The position numbers and the translations under genes were made by a program. The notes beneath the pieces were generated by a model. It saw only the letters and a list, made by a program, of their open reading frames with translations, did no database searches and had not been told where the DNA came from. A DNA stretch of 33,016 bases from Nitrospinaceae bacterium (lineage in GTDB: Bacteria; Nitrospinota; Nitrospinia; Nitrospinales; VA-1), in the NCBI GenBank assembly GCA_029261655.1, contig JAJDAY010000033.1, positions 1-33,016 on the forward strand, in the 5' to 3' direction. This document shows, piece after piece, positions 16,021 to 24,137 of the stretch (its first letter is position 1; every line of letters starts with the position of its first letter).

Positions 16021-17880
16021 CTAAAAAGCCTGACCGATGCTGATATAAAATGCGAAAGGATCATCGTTGTTACGCTTATTGATCGGAACAGCCAGATCCA
16101 ACCTTAGAGGACCGAGTTTTGAATAATAGCGAAGGCCCAATCCCACGCCCCATTGAAGTTTTTGATCGAATTTTGGAATTTCATTATCGAAAACATTGCC
16201 GCCGTCAATGAAAGGTACCAGTCCATATTCCTTGTACCGGAATCTAACCTCGGCTCCCAACTCCAGCACGCTTCTTCCACCGATTGGGTCATCACTGCCA
16301 TCAAGGGGCCCGACATTTTGATAGGCGTATCCACGTACCGATCCACCGCCCCCTGAAAAATATCTTTTGTCCGCCGGGATATCGTCTGTCGATGCGCCCA
16401 CTATACTGCCAACAACAGCCCGGCCCGCAAAAACAACTCCATCGGAAATTTCAAAGTATCCGCGACTGCCTAATTTGATTTTAGTAAAGTCTCCTCCCGG
16501 ACCCACGGCTGTTGTATAGGGTGTCACCCGTATTTCATTTCGGAAACCTTTTTTCGGGTCCAGTAAATCTCTTGTTGTATCCTGCTTGAGTGACATGGGG
16601 AGGCCAAACAAAGCAAAAGTATCCTCACCGTTCTCATCCTCAATTGTAGAGTATTCCCCGGTCACCCCCACGCTGAAGGTGAAGGTTCCCCCCAGGGGGC
16701 GACTGATTCCCACAGAGCCGGAAATAGCCTTACGTTTGAACGCATCGGGATTTTCATTGACCAACTCTGCATTGATTAATAAATTTTGCTTGCGCGACAA
16801 AAAATCAGGTTTTTGAAAATCCAGAATCAATTTTTGATCAATATTGCTAAAATCGTTTTCCCCGATGCGAGCCAGCCGGCCCGTCACTTTAAGTTTCTCT
16901 CCCTGGCCAAAAAAATTGCGATGGCCCCAAAAGGCATTCACTCCAAGTCCTTCGGTGGTGGAATAGTCGCTCCCGAATCCAAAAAAACGAAATTCCCTTT
17001 CAATCACATCTATATTGACAGGCGAGAGTTGCGGTTCTTTTAGTTCCGTTGAGTTATTCGGCTCAGGGACCGCGATCTTTATTGACGAAAAAAGATCCAA
17101 ACTGGAAAGGTCCGACCTGAATCCTTCCAGCACTCCTGGGTCATACATGTCCCCATGCTTCCAGGGTATGCGGTCATAAACAAAATCTTTCTCCACCTGT
17201 TCCAGACCAGAAATATTAACTTCCCCCAACATCACTCTGTCCCCCGGCAACAGGGTCAGAATAACGTCCATGGTATTTTTTTTCCTGTTGACCCGAAGCG
17301 ATCTTTTTCCCATCTGGGCGTAGGCATAACCCGCTATTTTGGCTTTTGCGATCATTTCCCGTTCAACATCCAGGACAGCCTGACCTTTCGCAATATCTCC
17401 AGTTTTCAGGGCCAGGGACAGGTTTTCCAATCCGGGCCGATCAGATCCTTGTAGTTTAATTTTATCGAAAAGGAAAATGGTTCCGGTAGCGACAGAAATG
17501 ACTACACTGGAAGGTTTGTCACTGGAAATCTGACTGGGCAAAATATTTTGAATAAAATTTCCGTCAATTTCTATTCGGACTTTTCCGGAAAAATAACCAA
17601 AGGACTTTAAAACATTCAGCACGCGTTTTTCATCGGAGCGGCCACGATGAATCAACACAGATGAACTGGAAAGGGGAATTTTGGCGAATTGAACTAAATT
17701 TGAAGAGGCTTCAATGGCCTTTACAATTTCGTCATCTTCAACACCCGTTACTTCTACTTTATAGGTGAACTCCTGGCTGAATGAGGGGGAGGGGATCATC
17801 AGCACACACCCAAAAATCAACCCCCGCATAACAAGGCAGAATGGTAGAAAAAAATTTTTATTTCGCGAAAATATTTTCAA
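16021..17880 (-). CDS. tamA: TamA-like Omp85 outer-membrane protein
   Basis: A 619-residue Omp85-superfamily protein. Its signal peptide ends near PSPSFSQ, and about three POTRA domains follow (residues about 38-285, including RSDEKRVLNVLKSFGYFSGKV and GDMYDPGVLEGFRSDLSSLDLFSSI). A 16-strand barrel comes next (about 295-619), with the loop-6 type motif RYFSGGGGSVRGYAY, and the protein ends in Phe (FYISIGQAF), the usual outer-membrane targeting residue. It inserts or assists proteins in the outer membrane, with TamB as partner. The frame starts at TTG (17880) directly after an in-frame stop; an ATG at 17829 would give a shorter but sufficient signal peptide. Neither has a clear ribosome site, so the start is uncertain. 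Confidence 0.9.
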   Translation of the reverse strand: MKIFSRNKNFFLPFCLVMRGLIFGCVLMIPSPSFSQEFTYKVEVTGVEDDEIVKAIEASSNLVQFAKIPLSSSSVLIHRGRSDEKRVLNVLKSFGYFSGKVRIEIDGNFIQNILPSQISSDKPSSVVISVATGTIFLFDKIKLQGSDRPGLENLSLALKTGDIAKGQAVLDVEREMIAKAKIAGYAYAQMGKRSLRVNRKKNTMDVILTLLPGDRVMLGEVNISGLEQVEKDFVYDRIPWKHGDMYDPGVLEGFRSDLSSLDLFSSIKIAVPEPNNSTELKEPQLSPVNIDVIEREFRFFGFGSDYSTTEGLGVNAFWGHRNFFGQGEKLKVTGRLARIGENDFSNIDQKLILDFQKPDFLSRKQNLLINAELVNENPDAFKRKAISGSVGISRPLGGTFTFSVGVTGEYSTIEDENGEDTFALFGLPMSLKQDTTRDLLDPKKGFRNEIRVTPYTTAVGPGGDFTKIKLGSRGYFEISDGVVFAGRAVVGSIVGASTDDIPADKRYFSGGGGSVRGYAYQNVGPLDGSDDPIGGRSVLELGAEVRFRYKEYGLVPFIDGGNVFDNEIPKFDQKLQWGVGLGLRYYSKLGPLRLDLAVPINKRNNDDPFAFYISIGQAF

Positions 17881-17916
17881 ACTTTATGGTTTTAAATGGG
17901 GTTTTCCAACAACTTA

Positions 17917-17939
17917 CAATTGATCTTACGAATCAATTG
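17917..17939 (-). repeat. Perfect 8-base inverted repeat upstream of tamA
   Basis: CAATTGAT (17917-17924) and ATCAATTG (17932-17939) are exact inverse complements around a 7-base centre. It lies 37 bases upstream of the TTG start of tamA and can be an operator dyad or an RNA hairpin. It lies next to the larger hairpin at 17951-17983. Confidence 0.6.
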
Positions 17940-17950
17940 CAAACAAACTC

Positions 17951-17983
17951 AACAATGCTCAGTCCCCCAGACAGAACATTGTT
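17951..17983 (-). promoter_or_regulatory. Hairpin at the macA stop codon (attenuator or processing site)
   Basis: The outer arms AACAATG and CATTGTT pair perfectly, and the stem continues inward with UUC/GAG and GUC/GAC around one mismatch and a G-rich loop, about 13 pairs in all. It overlaps the stop codon of the macA-like gene. No strong T run follows on the minus strand, so it may act as partial terminator or as an RNase-processing/stability element dividing tolC-macA from tamA-tamB. Confidence 0.5.
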
Positions 17984-19313
17984 ACTTAGATCGAATCATC
18001 CAAAGAATTTTCTTCATGGTCGATCCCTTCTTATTGTCTTTTCCTGCATCAGCAAGCAACTTTTCCCAATCGCCCAAAATAACTTTTTGCCCCGCATCCA
18101 AACCGGATAAAACCTGGGTGTGAATGGGGTTTTCTATCCCGATTTCAATGGGAATTTTTTTTGGGTTGCCATCCTCCAGAATCACCGTATAAAACCCGTT
18201 TCCTTCCTTTCTCACGGCGCCTCGGGAAAGATAAAGAGTATCCCTGACTGCGGCGGTGACGATTTCAATGTTGGAGGACATCATGGGTTTTAATATATTT
18301 TTCCCCTTTCCCAGGACTTCAATTTTCACCTTGAATATGGTGATGCTGTTTTCCACTTTCCCCTGTGGGGCAATGCGTGTGACTTTTCCCTGAAAATTTG
18401 TGTCGGGAAAAGCGTCCGCCGTGATGGTGACGGTTTGCCCCAGTGCAACCGCGCCGATATCTGTTTCATCCACATCGGCGATGATGAACAAACGCGACAT
18501 ATCGGCGATGGTGGCAAGAGCCGTTCCTCCGCTGACATTCGAAATTCCCGATGCGATGATCTGGCCCTGTTCAACCAGTTTTTCAATGATGACACCTGTT
18601 ATCGGGGCAAAAATTTCCGTTTCATCCAACCGCTCCTGAACCTCATCCAGGGTGATATCTGCCCGCTCAACTTCCGCTTTAGCGAGGTCGATTTCATTTT
18701 TCTTCATGGTGATGTCATAAATGGAATCTTTCGCCTCCTGTAGCTGAGCCTGAGATTGAATCAGGTTTTCCTGGTTGACCTTGAAAGCGGTTTCCGCCGC
18801 GTCCAATGTCTCCTTCGCCGCAAATTCCTGTTCAAAAAGATTCTTCTGCCGGGTCAACTTGTCACTGGATTCCTTCAGGCTGACTTCAGCAGACTCAACC
18901 GAAGATTTAGCTTTTTGAAGATCCGTTGCAAATTTTGTATCCTGCAACAACAGTGCGGTTTCAGCTTTCCTCAACCTGGCGACACTGCTGGATTTTTCAG
19001 CCAGGGCCTTGGCAACATTTCTTTGCTCGTCCGATTTATCCAACTGGAGCAGGAGGGTGCCTTTTTTTATTTTGTCTCCTTCTTCATAAGAGAATTTTAA
19101 AACTTCGCCACTGGCTTTTGATTTAACTTCCACTTTGAAATTAGGTTCTACAATCCCGGTCGCGGAAATTTTAACCACCAGATCACCTTGCAGAACTTCC
19201 GTAGTTTTGAATTCTACGCTGGGGTCATTCTTGTCACTGCCGGACTTGGGGGAGAAAACATAAACCAGAATAAGCAGAAAGGCGATCCCGGCAATAATCA
19301 GGGATTTTTTCAT
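17982..19313 (-). CDS. MacA-type periplasmic adaptor (HlyD/RND membrane fusion protein)
   Basis: A 443-residue adaptor. An N-terminal transmembrane segment (residues 4-20, SLIIAGIAFLLILVYVF) precedes a biotinyl-lipoyl half motif (VEVKSKASGEVLKFSYEEGDKIKKG). A long alpha-hairpin coiled coil follows (about 90-215), then the second lipoyl half (IFAPITGVIIEKLVEQGQII) and beta-barrel and membrane-proximal domains (MSRLFIIADVDETDIGAV, GKVTRIAPQGKVENSITIFKVKIEV). This is the MacA layout: it links the ABC permease to TolC across the periplasm. Its ATG overlaps the tolC stop (ATGA), so the two are coupled. The ATPase and permease that should pair with it lie beyond tamA and tamB on the same strand. 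Confidence 0.92.
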   Translation of the reverse strand: MKKSLIIAGIAFLLILVYVFSPKSGSDKNDPSVEFKTTEVLQGDLVVKISATGIVEPNFKVEVKSKASGEVLKFSYEEGDKIKKGTLLLQLDKSDEQRNVAKALAEKSSSVARLRKAETALLLQDTKFATDLQKAKSSVESAEVSLKESSDKLTRQKNLFEQEFAAKETLDAAETAFKVNQENLIQSQAQLQEAKDSIYDITMKKNEIDLAKAEVERADITLDEVQERLDETEIFAPITGVIIEKLVEQGQIIASGISNVSGGTALATIADMSRLFIIADVDETDIGAVALGQTVTITADAFPDTNFQGKVTRIAPQGKVENSITIFKVKIEVLGKGKNILKPMMSSNIEIVTAAVRDTLYLSRGAVRKEGNGFYTVILEDGNPKKIPIEIGIENPIHTQVLSGLDAGQKVILGDWEKLLADAGKDNKKGSTMKKILWMIRSK

Positions 19314-20929
19314 GAATCGTTATCACGGCCTTTGGACATCTTTATGTCGTGTTCGTCCAGGGTCGTTGCCATCACCTGTCTCAATCTGATCCTGGATTTC
19401 CGGTAGTCGATGAGCGCGCGAATTTCATTGCTCTGCTCTTCAACAAGATCTTCCTGGAACTCCAGTACGTTGAAACTGGTTGACAAGCCCACCTCAAACT
19501 TTTTTTCTTCCGCGTCCAGTTTTCTTTCGGCCAGTTTCCTGGCGAGGCTCGTGGCCTGTATCCGCTTGGCTTCAGTCTTTATTTGCCGGACGGCTTCTCT
19601 CACTTCCACCACAATCTTTTTTTCAAGATCCTTGATGTCTAAAAGAGTCTGGGCCACCTGAAGTCTGGAAGCCGTGAGCCTGCTTTTTGCAGAACGATTT
19701 CCCAGGGGGTAGCTCATTTGCAGACCCACTTGCCATTCGTAATAATCTCTTGATCCTAAAGTCGAAAGAGTTTCGTCATAGCCTCCTCCAAAACTGCTGG
19801 TACCTTGAACCGACCCTGAAGTTATAGAGACTGCTTTTCCACTTATTCCGTTCAAACCCAAACTACCGAACAGGTCCAATGTGGGATAAACCTGGTTTTC
19901 ACTGTATTTGACTAAAATATTCTCGTTGGCCAGTTGTGTCTTTCTCGCCAGATAATCCGGACGGTTCACCAGAGATTTATTGATGGCTTCATCCAGTTCG
20001 ATGTCTTTTTCAGGCTGGATCATCGGCTTGTCCAACGGCAAAACTTTCTGCTGGCCGGCAGGGGAATCAAAACCAATATTCAATATATTTTTTAAATTGT
20101 CTTCATTATCCTGAATCAGATCCTCAGCCTGCAAAAGCAGTTCTTCACGGGACGCAACTTCGGACTGGGCCTGAAGGATATCCAGGGGAGCCACTGTTCC
20201 GACTTTCACCTGAGCACGGACCCGTTTTTCCAGATCCTGCGCGCGTTTGAGGGATTTCTTTTTTACATTCAGGTCTTCGATACTGAACACCAACTCCCAA
20301 TAGACGTTTTCGACATCGGTGATGGTGTCGATAACTTTGCTCTCAAAATCGAAATCAGATATGTCCAGATCATTTTTTGCGATGTAAATATTTCTCTTAT
20401 TATTATCAATGCCAAAATTTTTCAGTAACGGCTGGGTGGCGGAAAAAAGCAATTCTGAAGAATACTGCGGATTCAACCCTGCAAAATTGGAATTCGTCTT
20501 GTTCCTGTTGTTATTAAAATTAATTTCATAATCGCCACCGGTGATCACTTTTTGATTTAATGAAAGATCCCAGACATGGTCCCGGTTTCTGGCCTTAGAG
20601 GGCGAAGCGAAGGCGCTGGACACTTGATTGGCTCTTTCCTGGGTTGAGAGCTCCACGCTGATGGTGGGGTCAAACTCAGATTTCCGGTCGGTGATATCCT
20701 GCTCCCTGATTTTGGCGCTGAATTCTTCGACGGCAATCGAAACATTATTTAACAGAGTGGTTTCGACGACTTGTTTCAATGAAAGGCCAAGTTCATTACC
20801 TTGAGACACGGGGGCCTGAGATGCGGGGGAGGGGGGGGCGGAATCCACCGCCCATGAACAGGCAACCGGGCCGATCATAAAGGATATAAGGGTGATGAGA
20901 AAAACCGGTAAAAGAGGTTTGTGTGACAT
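19310..20929 (-). CDS. TolC-family outer-membrane efflux protein
   Basis: A 539-residue outer-membrane factor. The signal peptide covers residues about 1-28 (ending CSWAVD). Two tandem OEP repeats follow (about 50-260 and 310-525), each with long helices and short strands, for example NNVSIAVEEFSAKIREQDI, TDVENVYWELVFSIEDLNVKKKSL and TPSFN-like LSTSFNVLEFQEDLVEEQS near the end. TolC trimers make the channel through the outer membrane that receives substrate from adaptor-transporter assemblies. It is the first gene of the minus-strand run and is translationally coupled to the macA-like adaptor. GGGAGA lies upstream of the ATG as a likely ribosome site. Confidence 0.93.
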   Translation of the reverse strand: MSHKPLLPVFLITLISFMIGPVACSWAVDSAPPSPASQAPVSQGNELGLSLKQVVETTLLNNVSIAVEEFSAKIREQDITDRKSEFDPTISVELSTQERANQVSSAFASPSKARNRDHVWDLSLNQKVITGGDYEINFNNNRNKTNSNFAGLNPQYSSELLFSATQPLLKNFGIDNNKRNIYIAKNDLDISDFDFESKVIDTITDVENVYWELVFSIEDLNVKKKSLKRAQDLEKRVRAQVKVGTVAPLDILQAQSEVASREELLLQAEDLIQDNEDNLKNILNIGFDSPAGQQKVLPLDKPMIQPEKDIELDEAINKSLVNRPDYLARKTQLANENILVKYSENQVYPTLDLFGSLGLNGISGKAVSITSGSVQGTSSFGGGYDETLSTLGSRDYYEWQVGLQMSYPLGNRSAKSRLTASRLQVAQTLLDIKDLEKKIVVEVREAVRQIKTEAKRIQATSLARKLAERKLDAEEKKFEVGLSTSFNVLEFQEDLVEEQSNEIRALIDYRKSRIRLRQVMATTLDEHDIKMSKGRDNDS

Positions 20930-21343
20930 GACGCTACAATCTCCCTATAGAATTTCCGAATTCATTGGCTGAGCCGGAAAGCAGTCTTTATTTGAAAAGT
21001 CATGTGCTCCGATGCTTGCTGGTCAAATTTGAGGGCCAACGATCAGAGAGGCTACTGCACCACATGCTGTCAATTAATTTTCAGATATCGGCATTGTAAC
21101 TAATTTTTTTAATCGGATAAAGTCCTATTTTTCAATTAATTTGCCTCCGGTCAGGAAAGTTTATTTAAAAAATTTGAAGAATACCCTTGATAAAATTACA
21201 TTAACAGTGTAATTTTTATGTATGAGGTAATTTTGATCTGGTTGTCAGACCGACCGATTTTTATAAACGAACCTTTTTTATCAGCTTACTTGTTATTTTC
21301 TTTCACGTGTTGTTAATAAAAAAATAATTTTCAGGAAGAAACC
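20930..21343. other. Divergent intergenic region between tolC and the regulator gene
   Basis: This 414-base region has no convincing protein gene. It carries the tolC leader on the left and a promoter-like sequence with an internal dyad (21187-21216) on the right. I found TTGACA on the minus strand, read leftward from about 21075, but no good -10 at the right distance, so the tolC promoter remains unassigned. The segment around 21090-21200 is AT-rich. Confidence 0.7.
21187..21216 (+). promoter_or_regulatory. Promoter with an inverted repeat in its spacer
   Basis: TTGATA (21187-21192) and TAATTT (21210-21215) are 17 bases apart. The spacer is filled by a perfect 9-base inverted repeat: AAAATTACA (21192-21200) and TGTAATTTT (21208-21216) around a 7-base centre. 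A dyad between -35 and -10 is the hallmark of MerR-family control, and the next gene downstream encodes a MerR-type HTH. The -10 is weak. The dyad could alternatively be an AT-rich hairpin. Confidence 0.5.
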
Positions 21344-21970
21344 ATGTCCCGAGTGACCGCCGCAGATATTTTAAAAGTTGTACCGATAACCCGGAAGACC
21401 CTTTGGTTGTGGCAGAAGAAATACAAATTTTTTCCCGACCCCGTAAAGGAAGCACATCCGGGAGGGAAGGGGATCGTCGGCTACTATCCGGCATGGGTTG
21501 AGGAGCGTTGCAAAAAAGTTTATGCCCTGCAAAAAAAGGGTTACACCATAAGCATGATCCAGGAAATTCTCCAGCAGGAAAAAGAAAATCAATCGGCACG
21601 AAAAATTTTAATCGTGGATGATGAAAAGAAATTTTCAAACCTTCTCAAAAAGTTTTTTGAAAAAAATAACTTTGTTGTCGAGCTGGCTTTCGATGGCTGG
21701 GACGCGGGCTTGAAAGCGGCGCAATTCATGCCTTCAATTATTATTCTCGACATTGCCTTGCCGGGAATCAACGGTATGGAAGTCTGCAAAAATTTAAAGG
21801 AAAACTCTAAAACTTCAAATATCAAGGTCATCGCAATTTCCGGGGATTTACGTCATTCGGAAAAAGTAATCCTCGAAGCCGGGGCGGAAATATATTTCAC
21901 CAAACCAGTGGATTTTGACACCCTCCTCACCGTCTGCAACGAGTTTGTGGGCCAGGTTGAAAATAGCTGA
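21344..21970 (+). CDS. MerR-type HTH fused to a response-regulator receiver domain
   Basis: A 208-residue regulator. Residues about 1-78 are a MerR-like winged helix (TAADILKVVPITRKTLWLWQ, then GIVGYYPAWVEERCKKVYALQKKGYTISMIQEIL). Residues about 86-206 are a CheY-like receiver with the acidic pair Asp92/Asp93, phospho-acceptor Asp136 in IIILDIALPG, Ser166 in AISGD and Lys187 in FTKPVD. The DNA-binding part comes first and the receiver last, the reverse of OmpR or NarL proteins. No histidine kinase is adjacent. GGAAGAAACC before the ATG serves as ribosome site. It diverges from tolC, and control of the tolC run or of itself is inferred from position and the upstream dyad. Confidence 0.9.
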   Translation: MSRVTAADILKVVPITRKTLWLWQKKYKFFPDPVKEAHPGGKGIVGYYPAWVEERCKKVYALQKKGYTISMIQEILQQEKENQSARKILIVDDEKKFSNLLKKFFEKNNFVVELAFDGWDAGLKAAQFMPSIIILDIALPGINGMEVCKNLKENSKTSNIKVIAISGDLRHSEKVILEAGAEIYFTKPVDFDTLLTVCNEFVGQVENS

Positions 21971-22080
21971 CTCGATCCTTCCCAGCCTGCCAGATTCGCC
22001 CATCCGTAAGAAATAACCAGGATTCTATCCTTCAGACCATCATTGGAAAGTGATTATCTCGCCCAACGTCATGCTGGTGC

Positions 22081-22110
22081 TTGCGGCTGGGCTATTCATT
22101 GTGATATAAG
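22081..22110 (+). promoter_or_regulatory. Possible promoter of the transketolase genes
   Basis: TTGCGG (22081-22086) and TATAAG (22105-22110) are 18 bases apart, about 46 bases before the start codon at 22156. The match is moderate. Confidence 0.35.
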
Positions 22111-22155
22111 GCTAGGCAAATATTTTAACCATTGTTTTTTATTGGATTTATCTTT

Positions 22156-22992
22156 ATGCAAGGCGCTACCACAGCCACTGACGAAATCAGCCAACTGGAA
22201 GAAATTGCCAGAGAAATCAGGCGAACCAGCTTGCAGATCATCCACCGGGCAGGGTCGGGGCATCCCGGAGGAAGCCTTTCCGCAACTGACATTGTGACGG
22301 ACCTGTTTTTCGGCGGAATAATGAAATACGACCCTAAAAATCCCAAGGACCCGGATCGGGATCGATTTCTTCTGAGCAAGGGGCATGCTTCAGGATTGCA
22401 TTTTACGACCCTGGCCAAAGCCGGTTTTTTTCCTGAAAAAGAACTGGAAAGTTATCGCAAGATCAACAGCCCGCTGTTCCTTTCCGGTCACGCTCATCCC
22501 AAAACACCCGGTGTGGAAATTGCCTCTGGAAGTCTGGGGCAGGGGCTTAGCGTCGCCCATGGGATCGCTCTGGGAGCCCGGCTGGACAGTAGAAATTACA
22601 AGGTTTATGTCGTTCTGGGTGATGGGGAATTACAGGAAGGGCAAATCTGGGAAGCGGCAATGTCCGCGGCGAAATTCAAATCCACCAACTTGACCGCCAT
22701 TGTTGACTACAACAAAGTCTGTCAGGACAACCTGACCCAGGATTTAAAGGATCTGGAACCGCTGGAAGACAAGTGGCGGGCCTTTGGCTGGGACACTCAC
22801 CGCATCGACGGCCACAACATGCAGGAAATACATAAAACCCTGAAAATGCCGGCCCATGCTGAAAAACCCAGGGTCATCATCGCGGATACCATTAAAGGGA
22901 AGGGCGTCAGTTTCATGGAAGGGCAAACCGCCTGGCATGGAGTGGCTCCGTCTACCGAAGATTTAGAAAAAGCCTTGAAGGAGCTGGAATGA
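22156..22992 (+). CDS. Transketolase, N-terminal (thiamine diphosphate-binding) subunit
   Basis: A 278-residue protein equal to the N-terminal half of transketolase, binding the diphosphate end of thiamine diphosphate. Marks are HRAGSGHPGGSLSATDI (near residue 28), DRFLLSKGHASG, SGSLGQGLSVAHGIALG and GDGELQEGQIWEAAM, which continues to VDYNK as the metal-binding GDG-N region. The C-terminal half follows as a separate gene (ATGA overlap), so this is the split form common in many bacteria and archaea. It shuttles two-carbon units in the pentose phosphate or Calvin pathways. The ATG at 22156 fits the family start; an in-frame TTG at 22132 adds only eight hydrophobic residues. The ribosome site is poor. 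Confidence 0.92.
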   Translation: MQGATTATDEISQLEEIAREIRRTSLQIIHRAGSGHPGGSLSATDIVTDLFFGGIMKYDPKNPKDPDRDRFLLSKGHASGLHFTTLAKAGFFPEKELESYRKINSPLFLSGHAHPKTPGVEIASGSLGQGLSVAHGIALGARLDSRNYKVYVVLGDGELQEGQIWEAAMSAAKFKSTNLTAIVDYNKVCQDNLTQDLKDLEPLEDKWRAFGWDTHRIDGHNMQEIHKTLKMPAHAEKPRVIIADTIKGKGVSFMEGQTAWHGVAPSTEDLEKALKELE

Positions 22993-23921
22993 AAGACGGT
23001 GCAACAAGGGACGGATATGGGGCGGCCCTGATTGAGTTAGGCGCATCCAACCCCGATGTCGTCGTGCTGGATTCAGGAGTGAGCGACAGTTCACGGACAA
23101 AACCTTTTGGCCAGGAGTTCCCCGAGCGCTTCTTTAACATGGGGATCAGCGAAGGCGATATGGTATGCACTGCCGCGGGCCTCGCGACTACCGGGAAAAT
23201 TCCTTTTGCCACCTCATTCGCCTGTTTTTTATTGGGCCGTTCGATGGATCAAATCCTGGTGAGCGTCGCCTATTCAAACACCAATGTGAAACTGGCGGGA
23301 ACCCACTCAGGCATCGCCGTCGGTGAAGACGGACCCTCCGCGCAAATGGTTGTGGACCTGGCCTACACGCGCGCTATTCCCAATATGATCGTGGTTCAGC
23401 CAGCCGATTGGGAAGAAGCAAGGCAAGCCACTCACGCCCTTGCGGAATATAAAGGTCCGGCTTATTTGAGACTGGGACGAGGCAAGCTCAAAGGTCTGTA
23501 CGATTCTTCGCACAAATTTGAACTGGGGAAGGGCCATGTCGTAAAAAAAGGTAAAGAAGTGGTCATTTTCGCGACAGGTTCCATGCTACAGGAAAGCATG
23601 GAAGCTATGAAGGAGTTACAAAAAGAAAATATCACGCCAACACTGGTCAATATTTCCACCCTCAAACCCATTGATTCCGCTCTGATCATCCAGCTTGCCA
23701 AAGAACACAAGGCGGTGATAACTGCCGAAGATCATAACAAATTTGGCGGTTTGGGAGACGCGGTGGGAGACGTTCTTCTGGAAAACAATATCCACGCCGC
23801 GTTTAAAAAAATCGCCGTCAACGATCAATTTGCGGAGACAGGAACCGCCGCCCAGCTTTATGAAAAATACGGTCTGTCCGCAAGCCATGTGGTCAAGGCT
23901 GTGAAAGAAGTTCTAACCTGA
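22989..23921 (+). CDS. Transketolase, C-terminal subunit
   Basis: A 310-residue partner of the preceding gene, carrying the pyrimidine-binding domain (MKDGATRDGYGAALIELG, then ERFFNMGISEGDMVCTAAGLA with the catalytic Glu that activates the cofactor) and the C-terminal transketolase domain (VVIFATGSMLQESMEAM, KAVITAEDHNKFGGLGDAVGDVL). It forms a heterotetramer-like enzyme with the N subunit. The ATG overlaps the previous stop (ATGA), so equal production is expected. The split pair could also act as a 1-deoxyxylulose-phosphate-synthase-like enzyme, but the residue pattern and lengths favour transketolase. Confidence 0.92.
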   Translation: MKDGATRDGYGAALIELGASNPDVVVLDSGVSDSSRTKPFGQEFPERFFNMGISEGDMVCTAAGLATTGKIPFATSFACFLLGRSMDQILVSVAYSNTNVKLAGTHSGIAVGEDGPSAQMVVDLAYTRAIPNMIVVQPADWEEARQATHALAEYKGPAYLRLGRGKLKGLYDSSHKFELGKGHVVKKGKEVVIFATGSMLQESMEAMKELQKENITPTLVNISTLKPIDSALIIQLAKEHKAVITAEDHNKFGGLGDAVGDVLLENNIHAAFKKIAVNDQFAETGTAAQLYEKYGLSASHVVKAVKEVLT

Positions 23922-24074
23922 AAATGACCCGCCCGTTTTGAATTTATCCCTTCAGGACACGAGGTCAAAACTTCACGCCTTAGCTCACTTCATAAAGCAG
24001 AATCCAATTATCCCTAAACCCGGCAACGTTCAGCAGGACTGTCAAACCCCAAAAGCCTTCCCTACGTTAGTTGA

Positions 24075-24090
24075 CATAATATATGTTATG
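24075..24090. promoter_or_regulatory. Imperfect 16-base palindrome upstream of asnB
   Basis: CATAATAT is followed directly by ATGTTATG, inverse complements with one mismatch in eight. It begins inside a TTGACA at 24071-24076 and lies about 50 bases before the asnB start. It could be an operator. No -10 stands at a normal distance from that TTGACA. Confidence 0.35.
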
Positions 24091-24137
24091 GGAACCTGCA
24101 TACGGAAAAAAATGTCACCCTCGATCAGAGCCAGTCC

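Noticed and set aside
11999..16024. Many open frames on the plus strand opposite tamB, some over 100 codons
   Set aside because: They are antisense to a clear 1465-residue TamB frame, lack ribosome sites and show Ser/Pro/Thr-rich low-complexity products typical of antisense shadows.
22132..22155. In-frame TTG extending the transketolase N subunit
   Set aside because: It adds only eight hydrophobic residues, has no ribosome site, and the ATG at 22156 fits the family start.
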